A stretch of 64,000 nucleotides of DNA. It comes from DASSUW01 sp963830725 (GTDB lineage Bacteria; Actinomycetota; Thermoleophilia; Solirubrobacterales; Solirubrobacteraceae). The DNA is taken from positions 1-64,000 of the forward strand of contig CAWHNO010000001.1 in the NCBI GenBank assembly GCA_963830725.1. Direction: 5' to 3'. Each line of letters opens with the position of its first letter. Position 1 is the first letter of the stretch. Positions 29,909-38,861 of this stretch are shown piece by piece. Under the pieces are notes generated by a model. That model did no database searches. It saw only the letters and a program-made list of their open reading frames with translations, and had not been told where the DNA came from. The translations under genes were made by a program, and so were the position numbers.

Positions 29909-31711
29909 CGCCGCAGGGCGGACTCGGTGCCGCCGAGCGAGCCCGGTCCGGCGTAGGTGGCGGGGCCGCGCGTACGCAGCGGCTCGGGCCCGACGTTCGC
30001 CTCCACGCGGCGCCGCGTCCGCATGACGGCCAGCAGCGCCGCGAGGCAGGCCAGCAGCGTGCCCGCGACGACGGCGACGACCACCGACAGCTGGCCGGAG
30101 GCGGCGCTCAGCAGCATCATCCAGGCCAGCTCCAGCGGGTCGAGCGCCAGCGCTCGCATGTAGTAGAACGCGACGACGGCGAACGGCAGCAGCCCGGCCA
30201 CGATCGCCGCGACGCCCCACCAGCCGACCAGACGTGTCTGCGGCGCGGCCGCGAACAGCCACAGGTGGGCCGCGGGCAGCAGCAGCGCGGCGGTGTAGGG
30301 ATTGGCGACCCACACGAGCGCCGCGAGCGTGCACAGCAGTGCGCCGGAGACCGCGGCGAGGCTGCCCGCGGCCGGGCTCACGCGCGCGCTCGTGCGCGCG
30401 ATCACCAGCGGCCGGATGCCGAACCAGCCGAGCAGGAGCACGAACACGATCGAGCCGAGCGCCACCGCGCCACCGCGCTCGAGGGGCGGCAGCGGCAGCA
30501 CCGGAGCCTCCGGCGGCTCGAGAGCGCCCGTCAGCCCGAGCGCCCGCGCCCAGATCCAGGCCAGCAGCACGGGCAGCGCAGACGCGCCGAGCCAGACCAG
30601 CCACGGCCCGACGGCGAGGTGGCGCCGGCGCACGCGGAAGAAGCCGTCGAGGGCGGTGAGCAAGGCGGGCAGCAGCAGCGTGCCCACGAGCAGGCGGACC
30701 GCCCAGTCGGGCAGCACGTTGCGCATCGTGACGATGCCCTTCGGGCCCTCCCCGAACGCCGGCGCTGCCGCCGCGCGGTCGTCCTGCGCCGGCCCCGTGG
30801 CGTCGATCGCGATCACTGCTCGCAACGCGCCGCGGCCGAACTCCTCGAGCCGCTTGCGCTCTACCACGGCGCCGGCCCCCGGTCCGCGCTCCCCGGAGGC
30901 GCCCATCATCACGACCGGCAGGGACGCGTCGGCGATCACCCCCTGCTCGCTGACCGTGAACGGCAGTGCGCGGCGGATCCACTGCGCGGTGGCGCGGCTG
31001 CCGCCGGGGCGTCCGGCCTCCGCCCGCAGCGCGTTCTCGACTGTGCGCTGGAGCGCCAGCGGCGCGGCTCCCGGCCCGAGCGACCACGGCACGACCCAGG
31101 GCTTGGACACCTTCGCGGAGGCCATGTCGCCGAGCACGATGACGGCCTCGGCGCCACCCTCGGCGAACCCCTCGGCCCACGCGCGCGTCCCCGTGAACCC
31201 GTCGGTCGCGCCGCTGGTGGACACCAGCACGAGCGTCTTGCGCAGCTCGCGCGCCGCGGAACACTCGCGCCAGCTCGAGCAGCGCCGCGGTCCCCGACAG
31301 CTCGGCCAGGCCGGGCCTGGTGACCGCGTCGCGGTGGGACAGCACGACGATCCGGCGGCTCGAGAGGCCGGGGCGCACGCCGACGACGGTCTGCACGTCG
31401 CCGACGCGTTCCCGCGTCACGCGGAAGGCCGGCCCCTGGTTTCGGGAGGGACGCCCGAGCGTGTCGGCGACGCGATCGGCGAGGCCGGCGTCGTCGGCCG
31501 TGCCCGGGCGCCGGTCGGGGAACGAGCGCGCGAGCTCGGCGAGCGAGTTGCGCAGCGGCGCGCGGGTCCCGAAGGCGCGCTCGCCGTCGAAGGCGTCGGC
31601 GGCGAACTGCGTGGTGGCCGGGTCCGGACGGTCGGCGAGCGAGAACGCGGCGATGAACAGCGCGACGAGCGCCGGGAGGAAGGCAGCCCGGTATACCCGA
31701 ACGTCGAGCAC
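29905..31711 (-). CDS. M28 peptidase-like membrane protein, catalytic residues degenerate, frameshifted
   Basis: About 600 residues: a signal anchor, an M28-like alpha/beta domain (about residues 90-330) and eight to nine membrane segments after it. The domain keeps VVLSHRDAV and LSGTAALLELARVF. The second zinc aspartate is missing (AELSGT replaces a DxxSGT-like segment), and the EE pair is absent (GATDGFTGTRAWAE). Catalysis is doubtful. One extra C near 31262 splits the gene. GTG 31711 follows TACCCT by 6 nt. It leads a coupled operon with a sortase and a FlgM-like protein. Confidence 0.72.
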
Positions 31712-31717
31712 GTCCCG

Positions 31718-31737
31718 AGGGTACTGCTCACTATCCT
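31718..31737. promoter_or_regulatory. Divergent promoters of the M28-like operon and the two-component operon
   Basis: AGGGTA (31718-31723; TACCCT on the minus strand) is 6 nt from the GTG at 31711. TATCCT (31732-31737) is 15 nt from the response regulator ATG at 31753. The two transcription units are thus back to back within about 40 bp. Confidence 0.5.
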
Positions 31738-31752
31738 CGACGATGAAGCGCC

Positions 31753-32463
31753 ATGGCCGATCGTGCACCTCGCATCCTGCTCGTCGACGACGAGCAGCCG
31801 ATCCAGACCCTGCTCTCCTTCCCGTTGCAGCGCGACGGGTACGAGGTCGTGCAGGCCTCCGACGGCCGCGAGGCGCTCGCGCGCTTCTCCGAGCAGCAGT
31901 TCGATCTGGTGGTGCTCGACCTCATGCTCCCGCGCATGGACGGGCTCGAGGTCTGCAAGCGACTGCGCGCCAAGGGCTCCACCGTCCCGATCATCATGCT
32001 CACCGCCAAGTCGGAGGAGATCGACAAGGTGCTCGGGCTCGAGCTGGGGGCGGACGACTACATCACCAAGCCCTTCTCGATGCGCGAGTTCCGCTCGCGC
32101 GTGAAGGCCGCCCTGCGCCGGGCCGGCATGGCCCATCACGAGACCGACGAAGAGCAGCCGATCGACGTCCGCGGCCTGCGCATCGACTCCACGAAGCGCA
32201 CCGTGACCCGCAGCGGCGACAACGTGGCGACAACGTTCGTGGAGTTCGAGATCCTCACGGCGCTGGCGCGGTCGCCCGGCCGCGTCTTCACGCGCGACAT
32301 GCTGCTCGCGCGCGTGTGGGGCGACTCGGCCTACCGCGACCCGCGCACGATCGACGTCCACATCCGGCACCTGCGGGAGAAGATCGAGGCAGACCCCAAG
32401 GAGCCCGAGTACCTGTTCACGGTGCGCGGGGTCGGCTACCGGTTCAGGGACGACGAGGACTGA
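31753..32463 (+). CDS. OmpR/PhoB-family response regulator
   Basis: 236 residues. The receiver domain has the acidic pair in LLVDDEQ, the phosphoacceptor Asp 56 in VVLDLMLPRMDG and the lysine in YITKPFSM. The C-terminal winged helix contains FEILTALARSPGRVFTR and GVGYRF. The partner kinase starts 6 nt after the stop, and HtrA follows. The layout resembles MprAB-PepD of mycobacteria, an envelope-stress system. Confidence 0.95.
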   Translation: MADRAPRILLVDDEQPIQTLLSFPLQRDGYEVVQASDGREALARFSEQQFDLVVLDLMLPRMDGLEVCKRLRAKGSTVPIIMLTAKSEEIDKVLGLELGADDYITKPFSMREFRSRVKAALRRAGMAHHETDEEQPIDVRGLRIDSTKRTVTRSGDNVATTFVEFEILTALARSPGRVFTRDMLLARVWGDSAYRDPRTIDVHIRHLREKIEADPKEPEYLFTVRGVGYRFRDDED

Positions 32464-32469
32464 CCGAAC

Positions 32470-33882
32470 ATGATCGGCTTGCGGTCGCTGCGCAACCGGC
32501 TGGCGGTCGCGTTCGGGCTGATCGTGCTCGGCGCCATCGGCACGATCTACCTGACCGTCACGCCGCGGCTGGAGGAGCGACTGCGCGACCAGAAGCTCAA
32601 TCGCCTGCAGGCCGACGCGCGGCGGTACGTGGACGGCGAGCGCGGCTGGGCCGCGAGCTACGACGGCGAGGACGAGATCGTGCTGCCCGAGTCGCGCGTG
32701 AACGGCGTGGCGGCGGCGCTCAGCGCGGAGGTGCTGGTCCTCGACCTGCTCAGCAGCGGCCCTTCGTCGGTGATCGCCAGCGCCGACTCGGCGCCCGACG
32801 GCGGCATCAACGAGAACGACGTGACGAGCCTCGCGCTCGAGGCTGTCTCGGCCGGGCGGCCCGTGGCGTCCACGCTCTCGACGGGCGCGGGAAGTCAGGC
32901 GGTCGTCGCCTACCCCCTGATCCAGGACGAGAAGGTCGAGGGCGTCGCCATTTTCGCCGACACGCTCGACGAGGTCGAGGGCAGCGTCGACCTGATCCGC
33001 CGCCAGATCCTGCTGTCCGGCGGGATCGCGCTGGCGGTCGCGCTGCTGGCCGGCTATCTCGTGGCGCGCGCGCTGTCGCTGCGCGTCGGCCGGCTCGAAC
33101 AGGCCGCGCGCAAGGTCGCGGCCGGCGACTTCTCGAACCCGATCCGGGCCGACTCCGACGACGAGCTGGGCCAGCTGGCGGCGGCATTCGACGACATGCA
33201 GAACCAGCTCGCGCGGCTCGACCGGGCGCGCAAGCAGTTCATCGCCTCGGCCTCGCACGAGCTGCGGACGCCGATCTTCTCGCTCGGCGGGTTCCTCGAG
33301 CTGCTCGCCGACGAGGACCTCGACGAGGAGACGCGGCGCCAGTTCCTCGACCAGCTGCGCGGGCAGGTCGACCGCATGCGCAAGCTCGCCACCGAGCTGC
33401 TCGACCTCTCGCGGCTCGAGGCCGGCGCGCTCGAGCTTCGTCCGGAACAGACCGACGTGGGCCAGCTCGCGCGCGAGGTGGCCGGCGAGTTCACGCCCGC
33501 CGCGCAGCGCCACGAGTCGCGCGTGCGGCTCGACCTGCCCGACGAGCCGATCGAGCTCGATTGTGACCCCGAGCGGCTCGCACAGGTGCTTCGTATCCTG
33601 CTCGACAACGCGCTCGTGCACACCCCGGCGGGAACGGGAGTGCGGGTTTCGGCCGCCCGCCGCAACGGGCACGTTCGACTGGAAGTTTCCGACCTCGGCC
33701 TCGGGATCAAGCGCCAGAACATGCCCCACATCTTCGAACCGTTCTTCACCTCCAACGAGGAGGCCCAGGGGGCCGGGCTCGGCCTGGCGATCGCGCGCGA
33801 GCTGGCGGAGCGCATGCAGGGACACCTGACCGTGCGGTCGGTGCCCGGCTCCACGACCTTCTCGCTGGTGCTGCCGGGATGA
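32470..33882 (+). CDS. Membrane sensor histidine kinase (HAMP, HisKA, HATPase)
   Basis: 470 residues. One membrane segment near the N-terminus (about 11-30), an extracellular sensor of about 140 residues, a second segment (about 180-200) and a HAMP domain come first. The phosphoacceptor is His 263 in ASHELRTPIF. The ATPase domain has the N box LRILLDNALVH, then DLGLGI and GAGLGLAIARELAE. It forms a pair with the upstream regulator and overlaps htrA by ATGA. Confidence 0.95.
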   Translation: MIGLRSLRNRLAVAFGLIVLGAIGTIYLTVTPRLEERLRDQKLNRLQADARRYVDGERGWAASYDGEDEIVLPESRVNGVAAALSAEVLVLDLLSSGPSSVIASADSAPDGGINENDVTSLALEAVSAGRPVASTLSTGAGSQAVVAYPLIQDEKVEGVAIFADTLDEVEGSVDLIRRQILLSGGIALAVALLAGYLVARALSLRVGRLEQAARKVAAGDFSNPIRADSDDELGQLAAAFDDMQNQLARLDRARKQFIASASHELRTPIFSLGGFLELLADEDLDEETRRQFLDQLRGQVDRMRKLATELLDLSRLEAGALELRPEQTDVGQLAREVAGEFTPAAQRHESRVRLDLPDEPIELDCDPERLAQVLRILLDNALVHTPAGTGVRVSAARRNGHVRLEVSDLGLGIKRQNMPHIFEPFFTSNEEAQGAGLGLAIARELAERMQGHLTVRSVPGSTTFSLVLPG

Positions 33883-35036
33883 AGCGCGCCGTCATCCTGA
33901 TCGCGCTCCTCGCGCTGGCCGGCTGCGGTGGCGGCGACGACGATCCGCCCAGCGGCGCGGGCAAGTCGGAGACCACGCGCGTCGAGGTCATCGAGAACCT
34001 CGGCCAGGAGGGCGGCTTCGACCCGAAGGCGATCTACGAGAGCGAGGCGCCCGGCGTGGTGACCGTCGTCTCCCTGTTCGAGGCGGGCAGCGTCGAGTCG
34101 CTCGGCCAGGACGGCGGCGGCGGGGTCGGCTCCGGGTTCGTGCTCAACGGCGAGGGCGAGATCGCCACCAACGCTCACGTGGTCACCACCGGCCAGGGCG
34201 AGGCCGTCCAGCGCGCGCGCGAGGTCTACGTCGAGTTCGCCGACGGCAACCAGGTCGAGGCCGAGATCGTCGGCGCCGACCCGAACGCGGACATCGCGCT
34301 GCTCAAGATCGACCCCGAAGGCCTCAAGCTGCGGCCGCTGCCGCTCGGCGAGAGCGCGAGCGTGGAGGTCGGTGAGCCGGTCGCGGCGATCGGCTCGCCG
34401 TTCGGCGAGAAGCAGTCGCTCTCGGTCGGCGTGATCTCGGCGATCGACCGCTCGATCGAGTCGCTGACCAGCTTCAACATCTCGGGCGCGATCCAGACCG
34501 ACGCCGCGATCAACCCAGGCAACTCCGGCGGCCCGCTCGTGGATGGCGAGGGTCGCGTGATCGGCGTCAACCAGCAGATCAAGTCGACCTCCGGCGGCGG
34601 CGAGGGCGTCGGCTTCGCGGTCCCGGTCGACGCGGTCAAGCGCTCGATCGACAAGCTGCGCGACGGCGGCGAGGCGCGTTACGCCTATCTCGGCGTGTCG
34701 TCGGTCGAGCTCTACCCGCAGCTCGTGGACCGCTTCAAGCTCGACGTCGAGAAGGGCGCCTGGGTCCAGGGCGTCAACCCGGGCGGGCCCGCCGAGAAGG
34801 CCGGCCTGCAGGGCGGGGACAGCGAGGTGACCTTCCAGGCGGTGGCCTACCGCCCCGGCGGGGACATCATCACCAAGGTCGACGGCAAGCCGGTCGAGGA
34901 CTCGGCTCAGCTGGCCGAGCTGATCGCGACCTACGAGCCCGGCGAGGAGGTGCCACTGGAGATCCACCGAGGGGGCGAGACGAAGGAGATCGACGTCGAG
35001 CTCGGCGAGCGCCCGCTCAGCGACGTCGGCGGGTAG
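33879..35036 (+). CDS. HtrA/DegP-type serine protease with PDZ domain, lipoprotein
   Basis: 385 residues. The signal peptide ends at a lipobox (LALAGC), so the protease is anchored outside the membrane. The catalytic triad is His in TNAHVV, Asp in NADIALLKI and Ser in GNSGGPL. A PDZ domain with AYLGVSSVEL and DIITKVDGKPV fills the C-terminal third. It overlaps the kinase gene and is probably both its effector and a regulon member. Confidence 0.94.
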   Translation: MKRAVILIALLALAGCGGGDDDPPSGAGKSETTRVEVIENLGQEGGFDPKAIYESEAPGVVTVVSLFEAGSVESLGQDGGGGVGSGFVLNGEGEIATNAHVVTTGQGEAVQRAREVYVEFADGNQVEAEIVGADPNADIALLKIDPEGLKLRPLPLGESASVEVGEPVAAIGSPFGEKQSLSVGVISAIDRSIESLTSFNISGAIQTDAAINPGNSGGPLVDGEGRVIGVNQQIKSTSGGGEGVGFAVPVDAVKRSIDKLRDGGEARYAYLGVSSVELYPQLVDRFKLDVEKGAWVQGVNPGGPAEKAGLQGGDSEVTFQAVAYRPGGDIITKVDGKPVEDSAQLAELIATYEPGEEVPLEIHRGGETKEIDVELGERPLSDVGG

Positions 35037-35045
35037 GTTTGGCGC

Positions 35046-36275
35046 GTGCTGCAGCCCGTCGCGCTGTCCGGCAAGACCCTGGCCGACTACACGCATCTCG
35101 TCGGCCGACCGCTCGTCGAGGAGATCCGTGAGCTGGCGGAGCCGCTCCGGGGTCGCCGCGTCGTCCACCTGAGCGCAACGGCGTTCGGAGGTGGCGTGTC
35201 GGAGATCCTCTACACGCTGGTGCCGCTGATGCGCGATGTCGGGCTCGACGCCGAGTGGCAGGTCATCTACGGGCGCGAGGAGTTCTTCAACGCCACGAAG
35301 ATCATGCACAACGCGCTCCAGGGCAACCCGCAGGACCTCACCGAGGAGCAGTGGGGGACCTGGGCGCAGTACAACGAGATGAACGCCCGCGAGCTCGCAC
35401 GCGGGTGGGACGTGTGCGTCGTCCACGATCCCCAGCCGGCCGCGTTGTTCAAGCTCGCGCCGGAGAAGGCCGGCGGCTGGGTGTGGCGCTGCCACATCGA
35501 CGTCTCGACGCCCAACCCGTCGACGATGGAGCGTCTGCTGCCGTATCTGGAGAGCTACCCGCAGACGCTCTTCCACGTCGACTCGTACGTGCCGGCCGGC
35601 ATGAACGGGAACGTCAACATCGTGCCGCCCGCGATCGATCCTCTGGCCCCGAAGAACATGGCGCTGTCGCTCGAGGATGCGGTGTACGTCTGCAAGCAGT
35701 TCGGGATCGACACCGAGCGCCCGATGATCTGCCAGGTGTCGCGCTTCGATCCCTGGAAGGACCCCCTCGGGGTGATCGACGCGTACCGGATCGTGAAGGA
35801 GGAGCGGGCGGAGGTGCAGCTCGCGCTGGTCGGCTCGATGGCCTCCGACGACCCGGAGGGCTGGGACTTCTACAACTCGACCCTGGCGCATGCCGACGGC
35901 GACCCCGATATCCACATCCTCAACAACTTCAACAACGTCGGCTCGATCGAGGTCAACGCCTTCCAGTCGCTCGCCCAGGTCGTGATCCAGAAGAGCACCC
36001 GGGAGGGCTTCGGCCTGACCGTGAGCGAGGCGCTGTGGAAGGCCCGGCCGTTCATCGGCGGCAACGTCGGCGGCATTCCGCTGCAGGTGCAGAACGGGGA
36101 GACCGGCTACCTGGTCGACAGCGTCGAGGAGTGCGCGGCGCGGATCGGCGACGTGCTCGACGATCCGGAGCTGGGCCGGTCACTCGGGCTGCGCGGGAAG
36201 GAGCACGTGCGCGAGCATTTCCTCACGCCCCGCTACCTGCGCGACTACCTGAAGATCTTCCACGAGGTGCTGTGA
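35046..36275 (+). CDS. treT: Trehalose glycosyltransferring synthase (TreT-like, GT4)
   Basis: 409-residue glycosyltransferase. The N-terminal HLSATAFGGGVSEILYTLVP is the TreT hallmark. The GT4 C-terminal part has SRFDPWKDPLGVIDAY and the EX7E motif in REGFGLTVSEALW. TreT makes trehalose from NDP-glucose and glucose, reversibly in some species. TAGGTT (35034-35039) is 6 nt before the GTG start. The stop overlaps the following GT20 gene (TGATG). Confidence 0.85.
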   Translation: MLQPVALSGKTLADYTHLVGRPLVEEIRELAEPLRGRRVVHLSATAFGGGVSEILYTLVPLMRDVGLDAEWQVIYGREEFFNATKIMHNALQGNPQDLTEEQWGTWAQYNEMNARELARGWDVCVVHDPQPAALFKLAPEKAGGWVWRCHIDVSTPNPSTMERLLPYLESYPQTLFHVDSYVPAGMNGNVNIVPPAIDPLAPKNMALSLEDAVYVCKQFGIDTERPMICQVSRFDPWKDPLGVIDAYRIVKEERAEVQLALVGSMASDDPEGWDFYNSTLAHADGDPDIHILNNFNNVGSIEVNAFQSLAQVVIQKSTREGFGLTVSEALWKARPFIGGNVGGIPLQVQNGETGYLVDSVEECAARIGDVLDDPELGRSLGLRGKEHVREHFLTPRYLRDYLKIFHEVL

Positions 36276-37735
36276 TGGCTCAGCCCCTGGTTCTCGTCTC
36301 CAACCGCGGACCGGTGACCTACGACGACGACGGCTCGATCAAGCGCGGCACCGGCGGCCTCGTGACCGCGCTGACCGGTCTCGCCTCGCACCGCGACGCG
36401 ATCTGGATCGCCTCGGCGATGACCGACGGCGACGTGCGGCAGTCGGAGGAGCACGGCGGGCGGCCGCTCGAGATCGAGGCGCCGGAGGGCGGCACCTACC
36501 ACGTGCGGTTCGTCGCGTCCGACCCGGAGGCCTACGACCGCTTCTACAACATCTTCGCCAACCCGATGCTCTGGTTCATCCAGCACTACCTGTGGGACCA
36601 GAGCAACGCGCCGGACATCCGCCGCCACGAGGTGGAGGCGTACGAGAACGGCTACCAGGTGGTGAACCGGGACCTCGCGTCAGCGGTCCTGGAGGAGATC
36701 GACGGCCAGGACGAGCCGGTCGTGATGGTCCACGACTACCAGCTCTACACGCTGCCGGCCATGGTCCGCGAAGAGCGGCCCGACGTCTTCCTGCACCACT
36801 TCGTGCACATCCCGTGGACGCAGTCGGACGCGTGGCGGGTGCTGCCGGCCTCGATCCGCGACGGGATCTACTACGGGCTGCTGGCCAACGACATCATCGG
36901 CTTCCACACGCGGTCGTACCGGCGCAACTTCCTGCAGTGCTGTCGCGACCTCCTGGATCTGGAGGTCGACATGGAGCGCGGAGTGGTCTCGTGCGATGGC
37001 CGTGACGTGTGGGTGCGGGCGTATCCGCTGCCGATCGACTACTCGGCGACGCGCGCGGTCGCTCGTCGCGAGGGTGTGGCCAGGTTCGAGGAGGAGGTGC
37101 TGCGGCGCCGGCGCGAGTTCCAGATCCTGCGCGTCGACCGCGCGGACCTGTCGAAGAACGTCCTGCGCGGCTTCACGGCGTTCGACATCTTCCTCGAGCA
37201 GCACCCCGAGTTCGCCGAGCGCATCACCTTCACGGCGCAGCTGATGCCGTCGCGGACGGACGTGCCGGAGTACGCCGAGTACCTGGAGAAGATCGAGGCG
37301 CTGGTGGCGGTGGTGAACCACCGTCACGGGACGACGGACTGGATGCCCATCGATCTGAAGCTGCGCGACGATCTCGAGGAGGCCGTCGCCTCCTACAAGC
37401 ACTACGACGTGATGATGGTCAACGCGATGTTCGACGGGATGAACCTGGTGGCCAAGGAGGGGCCGCTGGTCAACGAGCGCGACGGCGTCTCGATCCTGAG
37501 CGAGAACACGGGCGCGCACGAGGAGCTCGGCGAGTTCGCGCTGTCGGTCAACCCGTTCGACGTTCAGGAGCTGGCCGACGCGATCTTCGCGGCGCTGACG
37601 ATGTCGCCCGAGGGGCGGGCGCGGCGGGCGGCGGGGCTGAAGGAGATCGTCACCTCGCGCGATCCGGGCGACTGGATCGACGAGCAGATCGCCGACATCC
37701 GCGCCAAGGCGCGCGGGGCCGCGGCTTCGGCCTAG
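36275..37735 (+). CDS. otsA: Trehalose-6-phosphate synthase-like GT20 enzyme
   Basis: 486 residues with LVLVSNRGPV, the GT20 core motifs VMVHDYQLYTLPAMV, HIPWTQSDAWRVLP, GFHTRSYRRNF, and a donor-site region LVAKEGPLVNERDG. It should make trehalose-6-phosphate from NDP-glucose and glucose-6-phosphate. No trehalose-6-phosphatase is in the window. Co-translation with treT suggests a shared or combined role. Confidence 0.88.
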   Translation: MAQPLVLVSNRGPVTYDDDGSIKRGTGGLVTALTGLASHRDAIWIASAMTDGDVRQSEEHGGRPLEIEAPEGGTYHVRFVASDPEAYDRFYNIFANPMLWFIQHYLWDQSNAPDIRRHEVEAYENGYQVVNRDLASAVLEEIDGQDEPVVMVHDYQLYTLPAMVREERPDVFLHHFVHIPWTQSDAWRVLPASIRDGIYYGLLANDIIGFHTRSYRRNFLQCCRDLLDLEVDMERGVVSCDGRDVWVRAYPLPIDYSATRAVARREGVARFEEEVLRRRREFQILRVDRADLSKNVLRGFTAFDIFLEQHPEFAERITFTAQLMPSRTDVPEYAEYLEKIEALVAVVNHRHGTTDWMPIDLKLRDDLEEAVASYKHYDVMMVNAMFDGMNLVAKEGPLVNERDGVSILSENTGAHEELGEFALSVNPFDVQELADAIFAALTMSPEGRARRAAGLKEIVTSRDPGDWIDEQIADIRAKARGAAASA

Positions 37736-38228
37736 CGTGCCCTTCGAAGCCGAACTCGGCCGCGGCCGGATCGTCCGGTGGGCTTGGCGCCGCCGTGCCG
37801 ACGGGCTCAGGCGGGTCGGCAGACGGCGGCGGGAGCGGCGCCACAGGGCGCGACGGCCGCTCCGCCTCACCGCGCCGCTCCGCCCGCGGCCTGCCGTACT
37901 CGCGCCGCTCCGCCTCGTCACGCCGATCAGCCCACCGCCTGCGTCCCTGCGCCTCGTGGCGCCGCTTGACCCGGGGCGGGTCGCCCTCGCCCGGCTCCGC
38001 CCGCCCATCGCTTCCGCGCCGCCCGATCCGCGGTCGATCCTCGCCGCCGCGCGTGTCGTCGCCGCCCTGCACCTGCGGCTCACCGTCGCGCTCGACCAGC
38101 GGTGTCGGCACGGTGCCCGGAAGCCGCGGCTCCGGCGGCGCCAGCAGCGGCCACGCCACCACCATGGCGACGAGCAAGGCCACGACGGCCACCCGGATGA
38201 CGTTCTCCCACCGCACGCGACGGCGCAT
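37650..38228 (-). CDS. Hypothetical single-pass membrane protein, low-complexity
   Basis: The N-terminus has a basic start and one hydrophobic segment (about residues 10-30). It is followed by about 130 residues rich in Arg, Glu, Asp and Pro. Near 37735 the sequence reads AAAEFGFEG, where a C-terminus would be expected. The frame continues 86 bp into the otsA 3' end, so a 3' frameshift is possible and the true end may be near 37730. No family is recognised. Confidence 0.5.
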   Translation of the reverse strand: MRRRVRWENVIRVAVVALLVAMVVAWPLLAPPEPRLPGTVPTPLVERDGEPQVQGGDDTRGGEDRPRIGRRGSDGRAEPGEGDPPRVKRRHEAQGRRRWADRRDEAERREYGRPRAERRGEAERPSRPVAPLPPPSADPPEPVGTAAPSPPDDPAAAEFGFEGHARPKPRPRAPWRGCRRSARRSSRPDRAR

Positions 38229-38271
38229 GAAATGGGTAGGCGGAGGGCCCTGCCGGTTCGCCCCGCGCTGC

Positions 38272-38277
38272 TAGCAT
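38272..38277 (+). promoter_or_regulatory. -10-like box of the rpsF operon
   Basis: TAGCAT lies 10 nt before ATG 38288, leaving no room for a ribosome-binding site. This suggests a leaderless rpsF transcript without the S6:S18 leader motif that many bacteria carry. Confidence 0.5.
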
Positions 38278-38287
38278 GCGCCGCCGC

Positions 38288-38665
38288 ATGGCCACCGAAG
38301 CGCCCGTCTACGACCTGATCCTGCTCCTCGACACCACGATCGAGCAGGAGCGGCGCGACACGATCCTCGCCAACGTCGAGGACGCGATCGACCGCGCGGG
38401 CGAGATCGTCGGCCGGCACGACTGGGGCAACCGCCACACGGTGTACGAGGTGCGCAAGCACACCGAGGCCGACTACCACCTGCTCCAGTTCCGCGGCCCG
38501 TCCTCACTGCTCGAGCAGCTGGACCACAACCTGAAGATCACGGACGGCATCCTCCGCTTCCGGATCATCAAGCTCCGCCCAGGGACCCCGGCCCCGCCGG
38601 ACCTCCGGCCCGCCGCCATGGCCGTGGCCGCGCCTGTGGCGCCGGAGATCGACGAGACCGAGTAA
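38288..38665 (+). CDS. rpsF: Ribosomal protein bS6
   Basis: The core YDLILLLDTTIEQERRD and VGRHDWGNRHTVYEVRKHTEADY matches bS6. A Pro/Ala-rich acidic extension closes it. It opens the classical rpsF-ssb-rpsR-rplI-dnaB cluster. ATG 38288 (ATEAPVYDL) is preferred over an ATG at 38276. The 3' end, including the last codons, is the first copy of a 59-bp tandem duplication. Confidence 0.93.
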   Translation: MATEAPVYDLILLLDTTIEQERRDTILANVEDAIDRAGEIVGRHDWGNRHTVYEVRKHTEADYHLLQFRGPSSLLEQLDHNLKITDGILRFRIIKLRPGTPAPPDLRPAAMAVAAPVAPEIDETE

Positions 38666-38765
38666 TCGCTGCCGGACTTCGTGCCGGCTTCGTCAAGATT
38701 TCGTCGCTCGACGAGATCGAGCAGTCGCTGCTGGGCTTTGTGCCGGCTTTGTCAAGATTTCGTCG
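38651..38765 (+). repeat. Tandem duplication of 59-bp period at the rpsF 3' end
   Basis: Copy 1 (38651-38706) and copy 2 (38710-38765) are each 56 bp long and match at all but about eight positions. Copy 1 holds the last rpsF codons and stop. Both end in GTCAAGATTTCGTCG and read TTGACA or TTGACG on the minus strand. The differences suggest an old event. The rest of the 196-bp gap to ssb holds TAGACT at 38807-38812, a likely -10 box. Confidence 0.85.
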
Positions 38766-38861
38766 CAAGCTGCGCGCTGCTTACCGGTTGTCGCCGGAAC
38801 CACCCCTAGACTCGGCCACCGAGCTTTCATGAGAAGTCTGGGCAGTTGAAAGGAGCCTCCC

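Noticed and set aside
29228..31768. An 846-residue sortase fusion protein
   Set aside because: The M28-like N-terminus, a shifted middle and the sortase are joined only because the shadow frame is open. The true M28-like C-terminus lies in another frame and ends at 29905, overlapping the sortase ATG.
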